Source of the DNA: Taenia hydatigena
Taxonomy: Eukaryota; Platyhelminthes; Cestoda; Cyclophyllidea; Taeniidae
DNA: 64,000 nt
Reading direction: 5' to 3'
Assembly: GCA_036345935.2 (NCBI GenBank)
Contig: JADWOT020001149.1
Span: forward strand, 1 to 64,000
This document shows, one piece after another, positions 46,743 to 57,865 of the stretch. Position 1 is the stretch's first letter. Each line of letters begins with the position of its first letter. A model generated the notes under the pieces. It was not told the origin of the DNA and did no database searches. It saw nothing but the letters and a program-made list of their open reading frames with translations. The position numbers and the translations under genes were made by a program.

Positions 46743-49089
46743 GTAAGCTGCAGTCGTTCTTTGTTAAATTTGATATTCAAAACCAAGAAAAAGAGGACAG
46801 CAGAATTCCATCTAGTCGTTTATAGTTTGAGGAGGACTTGGAAAAGTGTCAGTTTTTACCTCTACTGTAGCAAAACACCTCAAACAGCATTAATTTCATG
46901 CCAATCGCAGTTGTGAGCCTGTGTATGCTGTGCACTTGTAGGCACTGGTTTGATTTATCTTAAGATGTCATTTAGCCTAAATATTGAGTTGGAGGGTATG
47001 AGGATGCGGGCACGGAAAGCGTTGCAATAAAAGGAGAGGCTTTGTCGGTCGTCTGCTCCTTGCACCATTTAATTATATAGTCAAAGGAGTGAAGGTGTTA
47101 AAGGGCTGTGGGATAGACAGCAATAAATTTGATCACAAAACGGCTATGTAGTACCTGAGGGAGGGAAGCATCATAAGCTGCAGTCATATTGCATTAGCGT
47201 TGGATGTTATGGTTCCTTTGTTTATGCACCGGTCTCCTTACGTCCTCCTTATGCACTGCTGCGAGTAACCTCAGTTCACCTCATGAATCGAGAAATACCA
47301 CAAGATATCGACTCTGTACTAAGGAATTGGAATTCACTTTTCGTCATTTATGGTACTAAGTGAACAATAGAGTTCAGCTACATACCACAACTATCACCGT
47401 AGGCCCCTTAAGCGCGGGTCAGACCTAATCTGCCTACCTTACTTGAAGTGCGTAGTTTGCTGATTTACGAGAGAACTGCTTCACGCACGTGGCAAAGAAT
47501 AGCATCAGCCATGACCTGCTACCACTATATGCTAGCACTAGTTGTCACTCGCACTGATTCTCTGCTCTTGCTGGCCTTACTACATTGATTGCGTCATATG
47601 TTATTACCTTGAAGGCTAGTCTTCAAACAGAGAAGTGTGAGACACGACGAGCCTGCATCAGCGATACCCACTGGATGCAAAAGTTACTATTAAGTCACAC
47701 GGCACTTCAGTTTCAATAAGAGTTTGATTTTCTTTTTCATTCCTGTATCTTAAGCACTCTACTTATTATGCCGGATTAAAGCCGAGTATTGTGACAACGC
47801 CTTACGCAGCCGTGCTGATACACAAGACAGGTATTTTTATCCTGCTATCCAGATTTGCTTTAGTGGGTAAATTGAATGTTATAATGCGTACGTTTTTGCG
47901 TTCTCCTGAAGATACATGACTAAATTTCTTTAAGGGTTATATACATTTCCCCGATTTATTAATGTGGTTTCTCTATTTTGTACAAATTTAGGCCACGATT
48001 GCTATTTGCACGCAAATCCATTTGCAAAGTTTGCTTACTTGATTACAAATTTTTGGCGATAAGTACTCAGTGACTGCTAACCTCGTGACGAAACAGGCGA
48101 TAACTTACCCGAGAAAGAAGTGAATTCTAAAATGCTAAATGGTTATCACTAAGTCCTTCCGGTAATTTTGCAAAAACGTATGACCTAATTCAATTCGTCT
48201 ACTCCTCTTAAAACGGATAAACGTCGAGTCCATTACTTCCGGCTGCCACACTTTATCATATTCAGGGCGCTGAAGAGTGGCAAATAAGTTTACGGTTGGC
48301 AGCATAAATAGTAGACGAAGACAAAATCTTGACTTGCACATGGAATTCATACTTCTTTGGCAACAAAAAGCTCTTATGATATGCTAAACTGACCCATTGC
48401 AGAAAATTTTGGCATTCTTGATGGGTTACAAACACAGGGCTCATGTTTTACTGAATGCACGTAGAACAATATGTGAATACCTCAACCCTTTTGACATAGC
48501 AAGCATTGGCGTTGCACTTCCGGAGTAGAAGGTGGTTATCCTTTCAGAAAATCGACATTCATACATGAGCAAGTGGAATTAGATTAACAAACATGTCTGC
48601 CCAGCTCTGTTGTCACACTCGCAGTCACCGTCCCTCTTGAGGATTAACGAATGCATAGAACAACATTTTGAAGAAATGAAATCCCATCTTTGGTTTTCAT
48701 CCCTTCCTGTCTCCACGAATGCGTTTAAAAGGGTAGACTGCGTTTTAATAGAGTCCGCAATGAACACCAAAGTGCTGGCTCCTCCAGGCTTGACTCATTC
48801 GATGCTTGTGGAATTTCCAAGGAGAATAGTTAACTCCACTCGCACTACTGTGGTAGCTGTTAGTGTAATGCGCCTCTTCAAAGTCATATTTTGTGTTACC
48901 TAAAAACTAGAGACTTATTTTAGGCCTCTTTGAAGGCAGCGAATTTGAACGGCGTCAAGAAGGAAGTTTAAGGCTAGCTGATTATGATTGCGCTTTCTAT
49001 GTTATTGAACTTTCATTGCTCCTGCAGCAGTGTCTGAATGTTAGGGCTGAATTGCACGACATAATGTCAAACCTCTCTTTTCTGATCAG
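46743..49089. other. Stretch with no supported gene
   Basis: No clear exon. Frames at 48135-48444 (minus) and 48579-48903 (both strands) have mixed composition but no recognised domain. Confidence 0.35.
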
Positions 49090-49180
49090 ACATTTGGAAT
49101 TATCATAACTGAAGACGAAGAATGCAAGATTGGTGGGGTGAAGTTCTTTTTAGACTGTGCTGATAAACTTGGCTTCATGG
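49090..49180 (+). CDS. Weak candidate exon, unidentified
   Basis: After a pyrimidine-rich AG (ACCTCTCTTTTCTGATCAG) the frame reads TFGIIITEDEECKIGG then VKFFLDCADKLGFMG, and a GTAGCT donor follows 49180. The frame stays open to 49275. The alternation of an acidic loop with a hydrophobic strand (GGVKFFLD) looks like folded protein and is faintly reminiscent of the core strand of CRAL-TRIO domains. The match is too short to claim. Confidence 0.2.
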
Positions 49181-49279
49181 GTAGCTCGCCTCTGATGTCT
49201 GCACCAATGAATTGGCGAATGTGGTGCATTCGGAAGGATGTTACTGGGATCGCTAATTGCAGGGGATTATTTCAATAGG

Positions 49280-52200
49280 CATGTCAAGATGTCATTTGGA
49301 GGCGCATGCAAACACCTCTGTTTCAATTAGCTGCAACGCCAAATGAAGTGCTCGACTTTCCCGATCGGTTTTTATAACTACTTCATTATTAAATTGAAGC
49401 AATCACAAGCGTTTGTTCTGCTCATTGTGCCCCCTTTCGCTCCACAAGTAATAAATCTACCATGTCCAGATCATAATAATTTTTTGCATAATCCTCTCGA
49501 TGGACTTAATTCTTTTCAGTAACTTTATTAAACACAAATTCCTAAAGAAGCCTTCTTTGGCAGTAAATGAGGCAACGCTAAATAGTTATTGAGGTGTTTA
49601 CCATGATTTTATCGTTGGTAGAGCAGGATATGATTGTAGATAGCAGAATCACAAGCAATTCTGTGTAGCAGCTTGCATAATTAAAAGAGACCGATGTTTT
49701 GAGCTGGCAAAAGATCTCATTGAAAGCTTACGGAAGGGAGCGTTCTACTTGAATTAGTTCAATGCATGTCTGTCTCATCGAAACTCGTCAATGTGTAGGA
49801 ACATGCTTAAGACGGTTCTAAGAAAGGAGTCTGCAGCTTGAATTTTATTCCTATGCCGTGGAGCTTGCCGCCTATTTCCAACTTTATGCGTGCATAATCA
49901 CCTGATGTGGGTCGCTTGAGCTTAGATAATACTGCAACAGGATAGGGGAGTTTTCCTGAGTGTCGGACTCCATTTTGAAGGAAAGCCTAGGTACCGGTCG
50001 GCTTTCGTGATAACTGTTTTATTTGCCTTTCTCTAAAGTGTTTCAAATGCGCAGATGGTATCAGTGAAACCCGATGCTCCACAAGGTGTGGTGGCGTTTT
50101 CAAGATTATTCTCCTAGTCTCTTTAGCGGTGTGCTGAGGACCATGACTCTTGCGAGTATCAGCACAAGCTAATCAGAACGCGTCGTGTCCAATGACATTC
50201 GCCGAATTATTTAAATGGCTGAGCGGGTGGTGTAAGTGGTAGTCGCGTGATTTGGCAGCGCACCTGTCGCATTTGCGCATGCATGTGATTAAAGGCACCT
50301 TTATTTAGCGGAATAGGCAATTATTAGTTGCTTTTAAAGAATTGGGATAGCCTAAGTCTTGACAAGTCCTCTAATTAAATTCATTCATCTTTTGGCAAAC
50401 CTACATATTGGAAATAGGCCTAAGTATGATTAGTACGCATTCATTATTGTCAAGCAGGAATCTAAGCATACGTTGCCGCATCACGCCGAAGAGCCGTAAA
50501 AGGCTGGATGTCAAGCGCATTATTAACCGCACATTCTTCACTTCGCCTTAGGAATGAATCTTCAGACAGATGCAATGTAAATGTCAGCAATATTTTTCGG
50601 CATCAATGTCTGCATTCAAGTCTTCTGAACTCATACTGAAGTTGCATTAAGCAATGAAGGGTGAATTGTGACTTAAGACATTGTATTTAGTTATCCGATG
50701 AGCGTCTCATGGGCACATCAGCCATTGCTGCAGAGCACATTTAGTTTGGCCCATTCAAATTGAAGCTTACACATAGAGTTTCCTGAAAAAAATTGGAAAT
50801 AACTTGGCATACCAAAAGTGACATAAATTTAAAATGGAAAACTTCGGGTTCCAGAGAAGTCCTGTGCCATAAAACCAGATTTTCGTGCATTTTGCTAGGT
50901 GTGAGGTAGTTTAGATTCTCTTCTTAGTGTCATTTAAAATAACTCTCAAGTCGCTCTCCTTGCACAATGCATCAAGTTAGATTTTGCAGCTGCATCTTCG
51001 CATTGCAAGCTAGTCTTGTAATTTCACCACACATATCATTATCTTCTGCATTGAATTTGGCATGGTATAAATGTCTGTCGCTGTCTCGGGAATCCTTAAG
51101 GCCCTCGGACCCTTACGGTATTAGTAGCATCAAAAACTGACTAGTTTCTCTCACCATTAACTGCAGATTCTCTGAACTTTTAATATATCGGCATTGAAAA
51201 TAGAGTGCTTTACGTAAGTTCGCATAGAAGCACCTATTTTTGCATCAAAAGGTGAGAATGATTTAACAATATGTTTATTTTTATTTATAGCTTGGCAAAG
51301 GTGGAAGTTAATCGTAACCCTTGGAATTCTCCCATCCACTTGTTTTAGGCATTTGTGTCTATTTAAACTTTAAAGGAACGGTCGTACATCGCTAGGTTTC
51401 CTTCTGCGCCATACATATCCAAATATTGATTTACTGCCACACTTATAGGATTGTTTTGATTGGTTACGTACGCAATGAGGTGTAGCTACAATTTTTTAAT
51501 ATTTAACAAACTTATAGCGGTATACTTGAAGGCCGTAGTTAAGTTTGGAAGGCTGGATAAGGCAATAGAAAGCATATGTAAATTGTTGTAACAAGTTCTG
51601 AATGTTCAAACAGTCTAAAAGTCAAAACAAAACAAAAGTTCTTATTGTGAGAAAAGAATGCAGCGCAAGATATGAAATGTGGGACCGGTAAGCAAAAAGG
51701 CAGATAAACAATGTTTCAGAACAAAAGTTATCGGAAGGGACGAGATATACTTTGATACTGTTGGAAAGTACATTTGCCGATTTCGTACCATGGGAATTTT
51801 ACTTTTGAACTTAGTTTTTGCCAAATGCCGATAATTGGGTGAAAAGCAAAAATTTCGTTGACAAGCTTGGACGTCAGATCAACGACTGCATCTGTCCCAT
51901 AGAGCAGCAACCATCCACTTCATGAGAATAATGATTTGCAATGCTGATGTCAAATGTTTCACTACTTATGAAATTCGCTTAAGCAGTAGAATGACGCTTC
52001 GCTCGAGGATCTGGGGGTACGATGAAATTAACCAAACAATACCGTTTTCAATAGCTGAATGGAAGTAGGAGCAAGCTAAGAACGTGTTTATGCACCACAT
52101 TTCTGTAGTAAGTTTGTTTAATTGAAATCCGTTGCAACGGAATTGTCGCAGCAATGGCATTTAAAACTTTAAAGTTGTAAATTAGTAAGTATTTGATTTA

Positions 52201-52380
52201 TTGCACAGTGCTAGCCATCAGATTGATCAAAGATATTGCACATGAATCGCGTGAAGGCGTTGGTATAAATTATGTAGTGTTGAGAGGAATTGAGAACAAT
52301 GTCGACATTAAAGCATAGTCTTTTCTTAAAAACAGAAAGGTTAGGGCTTGCGAAATGCTGATGAACATTAGAGCACATTA
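49280..52380. other. Stretch with no supported gene
   Basis: AT-rich DNA with short frames only. A tRNA box-A-like stretch (GGTGGTGTAAGTGGTAGTCG, about 50226) is not followed by a plausible cloverleaf. A degenerate finger-like SFKCHCCDNS is read on the minus strand at about 52139-52168. Confidence 0.35.
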
Positions 52381-52382
52381 GT

Positions 52383-52513
52383 TTAAAAAATGGCTGAAGG
52401 CGTTATCTGTGAATTGCTGAACTTGCTCCTATGATAATCAGAAGTGTGCGTTTTAATGCTGTCTTCACTTGCGGATGATGTACTGCAGTGATGGCACTTA
52501 AATGATCTAATGC
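52383..52513 (-). CDS. C2H2 zinc-finger exon (partial gene), minus strand
   Basis: The minus frame reads IRSFKCHHCSTSSASED then SIKTHTSDYHRSKF: C-x2-C-x12-H-x4-H with Cys codons at 52494-52496 and 52485-52487 and His codons at 52446-52448 and 52431-52433. All four zinc ligands are present, though the usual core Phe is absent. A good acceptor (TTTTGTCTTTCAG) ends at 52514. I see no clear donor before the stop at 52383. The serine-rich loop resembles fingers of large multi-finger transcription factors. About 340 bp downstream on the same strand a related start, SFKCHCCDNS, is followed by a stop, so the finger may have been duplicated and decayed. Confidence 0.4.
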
Positions 52514-53458
52514 CTGAAAGACAAAATTTGGCGATCATTCTACTCATCCTCGTTAACCAACACAGCTGGTTTATTTGCAATGTTATATTTTGCGAAACAC
52601 TACTTGTGAAGCTAAAACCAATGTTTGGCAACTAGGCTGAAGCGAAAAGCAAAGTTTGTGTAAATTCAAACATGTAGAGCTTACAAGGTAATAAGTGCAC
52701 TTATGAATTGCAAAAGATGGTAATTTGAATCCGATGAGTTAGCATTATAGCTGTGTTGCATCGAAAATCGAAGATGATAACTATCTGGTGCTACTCGGAC
52801 GCTTATTTTGCTGCCGGCACCCTTGCACTTTCCTTGCTGAATTATCACCATAAGCTATATTGTATGCAATAGGGATGCATAACTGGTAGCATTGTTGATA
52901 CTTGGTGGACTTACACTGATGCGCCTCTCAAGCGTGGCGGACTAAGTTGTTGCCATCCGGGAAGGTTGCTTTGCACTACTCGCACGTTGAATAGCTCTCT
53001 TTTTTGAAAAGATGATAGGAACGTTGATAACAGATATAAAATCTTGTTCTGCAATCCTAGGTAGCAAAACATCCCATGGAGCGTGCCTCTATTCACAACG
53101 GACTAGAAATGCCATCTTAAATAAGGCTTTGTTGAAATGATTCAAAGCACCAAACATTGTGGCTATTATGCATATTATAGCTGTTAGAAGTCATGTATTT
53201 AGTGCCGATTCAAAAAATAAACTTTCTGATGTTAAACATCTCTACATGAAGCGACTCACACAGAGGCAGTCAAAAAGACCCTCGCAGGCGGTCAGCCCAT
53301 AGATCACATGGATGATGGGCATGCACCGATGGGTCATCCGACAGCGCACGAGTCCACATTGGCTCAGTCTCATCACCCACCTGGTGGCCTCTACGCTTTC
53401 ACCTTAGCTTGTATATCTGTCTTATTCTTTCGCACTCCTCGTTCCATTCTTGCCTTAG
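52514..53458. other. Stretch with no supported gene
   Basis: No recognisable exon. The minus frame 52911-53096 is unremarkable. A pyrimidine-rich segment at 53390-53458 leads into the candidate acceptor. Confidence 0.35.
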
Positions 53459-53594
53459 GCTGGACATGGAGTTAGCTGCTGGCTTGAATTATGCATTCAT
53501 CGCCAAATCGCATGGGTTAAAATTGCCATTCGAAACTATCGGTGACTTGTACGAGATTATATGCGAACTTGCGAAACGTGAAGAAATCAAGCAG
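53459..53594 (+). CDS. Candidate internal exon, unidentified
   Basis: A strong pyrimidine tract and acceptor (CTCGTTCCATTCTTGCCTTAG) end at 53458. The frame reads LDMELAAGLNYAFIAKSHG then LKLPFETIGDLYEIICELAK and REEIKQ, followed by a CAG/GTTTCT donor at 53595. The peptide has balanced composition, amphipathic helices and no low complexity, so it looks more like real protein than most frames here. I recognise no family. Just downstream, another frame (about 53674-53730) reads TTFSSSGGLRSHQHG, which resembles the second half of a C2H2 finger but lacks its Cys pair. Confidence 0.3.
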
Positions 53595-54919
53595 GTTTCT
53601 AAAAGGCCTCATATATGCAGTGGTATGGGTTTTCAGTGACGTCACAATAAACTGCAAGTTTATGGAAAGACAGACTACTTTCTCTAGTTCGGGAGGTCTT
53701 CGAAGCCATCAGCACGGACCGAAGGTTATGCTTAAATGCGGGAGTACAACCTCCAAGAATTAAATTTGCTCGTAAAACTAGACAGATAGTCGAGAAATGG
53801 GCCGGTCTACTACGCAAGTTCTTTTGTTATGTCAAGATGTGGTGATTTGACAGTGAACTATCGACGCATGAGGCTTTCATGCAACCAAATGTTTTTGTAG
53901 GTGTAAAATTTTACCCAGTATGGAACAGTGCGCTTCATAGCGTAGTAACGACAAGGTGACGGCTTGTAGATGAAAAATAATTACTATTTGCCACCAGTTA
54001 TAGAGACGCATATACCATATACTGCTAAAAGCTTTTGCTTTTTGACGGGTAAGCCATATCATGTTATAACAGCATATCCTAAAGCGAATGAAAGTGGAAA
54101 AAGTACTCTTTGAGCGGACCTACCACGAATCCTGCAACGCTCAACTTAAAGGTTCGGCATCAATTTCTAAAACCACTGCGATCGACATATCTGCATCCAC
54201 TGACTTCGTTACCACTAACCCATTTGATTTTATGGTTCAAGCACTCGTGTTATCTGTCCTATAAATGCATTCAAATTGCTCATTCACAACATCGCCATGC
54301 TGATAGGGCGGGCATCCATATAAGATTTACCAGCACATTGGCACAAACGATTTAATTATCAATGCTTTTACGGTGTGCGTGTAAATGCACAAGTTGCAAT
54401 GTTGGACAAGACAGCATCACTCCATTGGCTTACGACATACTTATAAGCACACGCGTGGAGTATGAATGCGAGTTATTTCTTGAGGAGTGATGTTGCTTCA
54501 CATTAGCCTTACGTCTTGCGAGGGGCATTCGCATCGCCAATACGCAAGTTTAAGACAGGCAGGGACGGAAGCTAAGGAAGGTCTCTGTGGAGGGATAAGT
54601 TCGAGCGGGTAAGAGGCTCCTCATGTTAGCGTCGGAGGTGGCAGTGAAAGGACTGCAAATATCCTGGCGAAAATAGCGTTTAAGCTGCGCATGAATTGCT
54701 GCAAGTGATTAGTTTCTAAAGTGTGAAGACTGAAAATGCTAAACCAGTGAAAAAATTGTTAAGTCTACTAAGCTAGTAGTGCCGTTTCGACTTATTGAAA
54801 TGCCATCGTTAGATTGATTGCCCTCTAATCGGCGCCGATGGTCATTCCTGGATTGCATACTTGCAGCCTACCCCAATTCTGAGGAATGCATCACTTTATC
54901 TCCAAAAAGATAATGAGGC

Positions 54920-55375
54920 TTGGATCACGCAGCAGTAGCTCTACTCAAAATGCTGGTACGCATTAGATTGTCGCCCGATTCTGATGCAAATGGTGAGAGG
55001 CACAGCGTCTGCATTATGATGAATGATTCTTTCCCTGTACTGCTGTGCATAATTGCACTACGGCTGCTCTTCTCACCAATATGCGGCCGAGCCATCTGTT
55101 CCTTTATTTGTTTTAGGCTATGCGAATGCCTGATGACTCACATTCGCTGTGAAATTTCTCTCTCTCAGATTATGCATAAAGTGACATACCATCGCCTTAT
55201 TTTGTTTAGTCTGGTAGTTCCCTTCATGTCCTTTTCAAGGAATACGACAGCCACAGCCGCATCACTAGTGGCCTTCGGATTGAGATCTGGTGCTGTTGCT
55301 TATTCATATCAAGTAAACTTAGTCACTCAAGAAGAAAATCGGCGCTTGTACATTACATTCCGATCGCTGAAGTAG
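54920..55375 (+). CDS. Unrecognised open frame, 151 codons
   Basis: This is one of the longest ATG-started frames in the window. It contains hydrophobic stretches (PVLLCIIALRLLFSPICG and RLILFSLVVPFMSFS) that could be membrane segments, separated by a Cys-rich part. No domain is recognised, and no start-context or splice evidence settles it. A GTGAGA donor-like site at about 54992 would cut it early. Kept only as a candidate. Confidence 0.15.
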   Translation: MDHAAVALLKMLVRIRLSPDSDANGERHSVCIMMNDSFPVLLCIIALRLLFSPICGRAICSFICFRLCECLMTHIRCEISLSQIMHKVTYHRLILFSLVVPFMSFSRNTTATAASLVAFGLRSGAVAYSYQVNLVTQEENRRLYITFRSLK

Positions 55376-56201
55376 AGCGACCAATGATTGCATATTTTCT
55401 TACAGCTAAAGTGCTTAGGTCTTTGAAACACTTCGCTTAAAAGACCAACCTCATGTTAGGAGCTAAAAGTTAGCAGTGAGTTTAAATCAGCCCACCATAG
55501 ATGTTAACAAATAATTGCAGGCTATTCGCAGTAAACTAAATACAGTGAACATTTACTAATGTCTGCGTTGCATGGGAAGAAGGCATTCAAAATAAATATG
55601 AAAGACCAGACACATGTGTACTAATCCGACCCCGAATACGATAAACAAACGATGGATTCTCGGCTCTCACCACTTCAACTACAGTCAGTGGCATGACGAA
55701 AATCGCCGATACACCAACGACAAACTCTCGGCTCTCGCCGCTTCAACTGCAGTTATTGACATTATAAAATCGTCATGCAGGGCATTCCATCTTGGGATCG
55801 GTGGTGTTTACGCGACTCAAGTTTAGTGGCATATTCTATATCTGAGCAAGTGCAACTGATCTAGTCAACTTAGATTCAGAATCCTATTTGTTCCGGAACC
55901 ACCAATGCGTTCATCCCACTTGTGGACACTGCTAAATGCAATCACCAAACATGTGCCCAGTCTATCAACAAAGTTGAAGTTGTAGCTAGGCACTCTTCTG
56001 GACCTTCGGAGTTAGATTACCTCTTTGGAGGTATATTTGAATGAGGAGGCTAAAGTGAACTCTCGTGCCGAACAGGGGGGGTTAAGAAAAAACGAGAAAT
56101 CGTTTAGTCGTCATACACACTCTTTCCTTCAGGCACAAAACAGTGTGAGAATGGGTACTGCAGGAGTGCTTGGCCTTCCTTGACGTTGTCAAATCAAAGC
56201 T

Positions 56202-56400
56202 ATGGACCTTTTAACTGGACCTCTGTCTGCTCCTTGGACCCTAAATTGGATTCGTTTTCCTTTCCGTCTTCATCCTTATCCTCAGTGTGCTCTCATTGTT
56301 GTTCTCTATTTTCTGACTAGTCTGTGCTCTACACAAATCGAGACATTTAAAGTTTGGCGAAATGGCACTTGGAATCCCGTGAACCGCAGTGCAAATCCCG
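56202..56400 (+). CDS. Candidate first exon with signal-peptide-like segment
   Basis: An ATG frame is followed by a strong donor (GTATGT at 56401). The peptide has a hydrophobic run (CALIVVLYFLTSLCS) ending in a plausible signal-peptidase site before TQIE. Then comes FKVWRNGTWNPVNRSANP, with two N-glycosylation sequons (NGT, NRS). This fits the start of a secreted or membrane protein, but some 30 residues precede the hydrophobic run, which is long for a signal peptide. No family is recognised and no following exon was found. Confidence 0.25.
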
Positions 56401-56754
56401 GTATGTTGTACGCAAATGATTTCCCATTTAAAATCCTTGAGCGGAAATAAATTAATGCTTTATTCTACTACAATCCATCCGCATCGAGGTCTTGCGGTCT
56501 ATAGTAGGTTAATAAAAGTTAAATATGCATATTTACTACTTAATCAAGGTGTTTCTGCGGCCACAATCGTTGTTAAGGTGTGTCGTAAAGACAGCTTTAA
56601 ACGCATTTATTCAATCAGAGCGTTTCATTGGCTCCGAATACCCAAAACTACTCGTTTGGAAGAACTTTTGATCAGAATTGAGTTATCCTAAAAAAAAGTT
56701 AATGGCGATTTGGTGAAAACCGGTCATGTGAGGCAATTTTGCTTACATGTCTGA

Positions 56755-57865
56755 CCTATTAATAATGACCGATCAAATAGGACACTACGCGTGATTTGTC
56801 TCACCCACTCACTTTCCTCTCATACCCATATGCACAACATTGCACCCTGAGACCTGCATAGGTAATTGCGGCAGTATTGTTACTACCCCATCACTCATAC
56901 CCATCAACATGGCATTACCGTCATCTACAGCAATTGCTGCTGCAAGGAGAGAAGGGTAGACGCATTAGGCATTGGCGTTGATTGGTGATGGTGCTGACAA
57001 GGTGGCGCGAAGACTACGTTAGCAACTTAGTGGTGTAATTATATAACGTCTGACTCTAGATGTGTGCTCAAATCACGTCAGGGTCGGTGCACTTAATCCC
57101 CCTACCTTACCCTACTATTCTGCTGCGCCACGTATAAAACGCATTGTAATAGCGATTTGTCCGCCTACTCCATGCTATCCATTAAGGGAGAAAGCAGGAG
57201 GCGGGCGAGGGTGTGGCGAAGTAGGAGAGGATGGCATGCGAGTACAGCGAATTATTGCGGCGAGTAAGAACGAGATTTGTTTGCTACAAAGTGGCATGAT
57301 CGCGGCCGACAGGAGTGGATTAATTGAATATGAGATGGTTACTAAGCAGTAAAAATCCTAACTATGCACAGAGCATTAGGAGGCGAAGAAAGGAAGGCAT
57401 AAGCTACGCTACCATAGCTGTATGGGAGACTAGGAATTGCAATGTTCTGGGTAAAAAAGGACGCGCTATGCATTACGCTATAACAGCTCCATCCCTCACA
57501 TCCTTTCGCCTTTTCGGTTCCATCGATCCATTTCTTTGACCGCTAGCACACCACCCTACTCCTTATTGCATGGCATGCCATGTCCGTTCCCCTACACTCA
57601 CTCGGTGCAAGTGTGCTTCTCCACATGGTCAACGTGTCGACACGTCTGATGCAGTCTAACACCACGCCACTCAACCAGAGGCGTTGCGCCACACCATATT
57701 TGTTTCCTTCCTGGCTGTTTTTTGTAACTACATTCGATTGAATGCCGCTAGCGGTGGCGACCACAAGTCGGAAGTGTAGGGCAGCATTGGCAAGAGCACT
57801 TAAAAATGATGCGAATGAATTTAACGTGGTTGAGGTGAGCAAGTGGTTAGTGGCGGCAGATAGTA
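56755..57865. repeat. About 1-kb dispersed repeat with internal tRNA-like module, copy 2
   Basis: It matches 29805-30850 in the same orientation throughout, beginning at AATAATGACCGATCAAATAGG (about 56760) and ending in a GAGCAAGTGGTTAGTGGCGG block near 57845. The internal tRNA module is eroded here. Plus frames at 57062-57352 and 57324-57539 and the minus frame at 57543-57842 are repeat-derived. Confidence 0.7.
57415..57489 (-). pseudogene. Eroded tRNA-like module, homologous to 30436-30510
   Basis: It occupies the same place in the repeat and has the same length (75 nt). The acceptor arms TAGCTGT and ACAGCTC remain, but the anticodon loop, T loop and D arm are substituted beyond recognition. 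It shows that the module is inherited with the repeat rather than being an independent tRNA gene. Confidence 0.6.

Noticed and set aside
50216..50290. Box-A-like GGTGGTGTAAGTGGTAGTCG as a possible tRNA
   Set aside because: No anticodon stem or T arm can be paired downstream.
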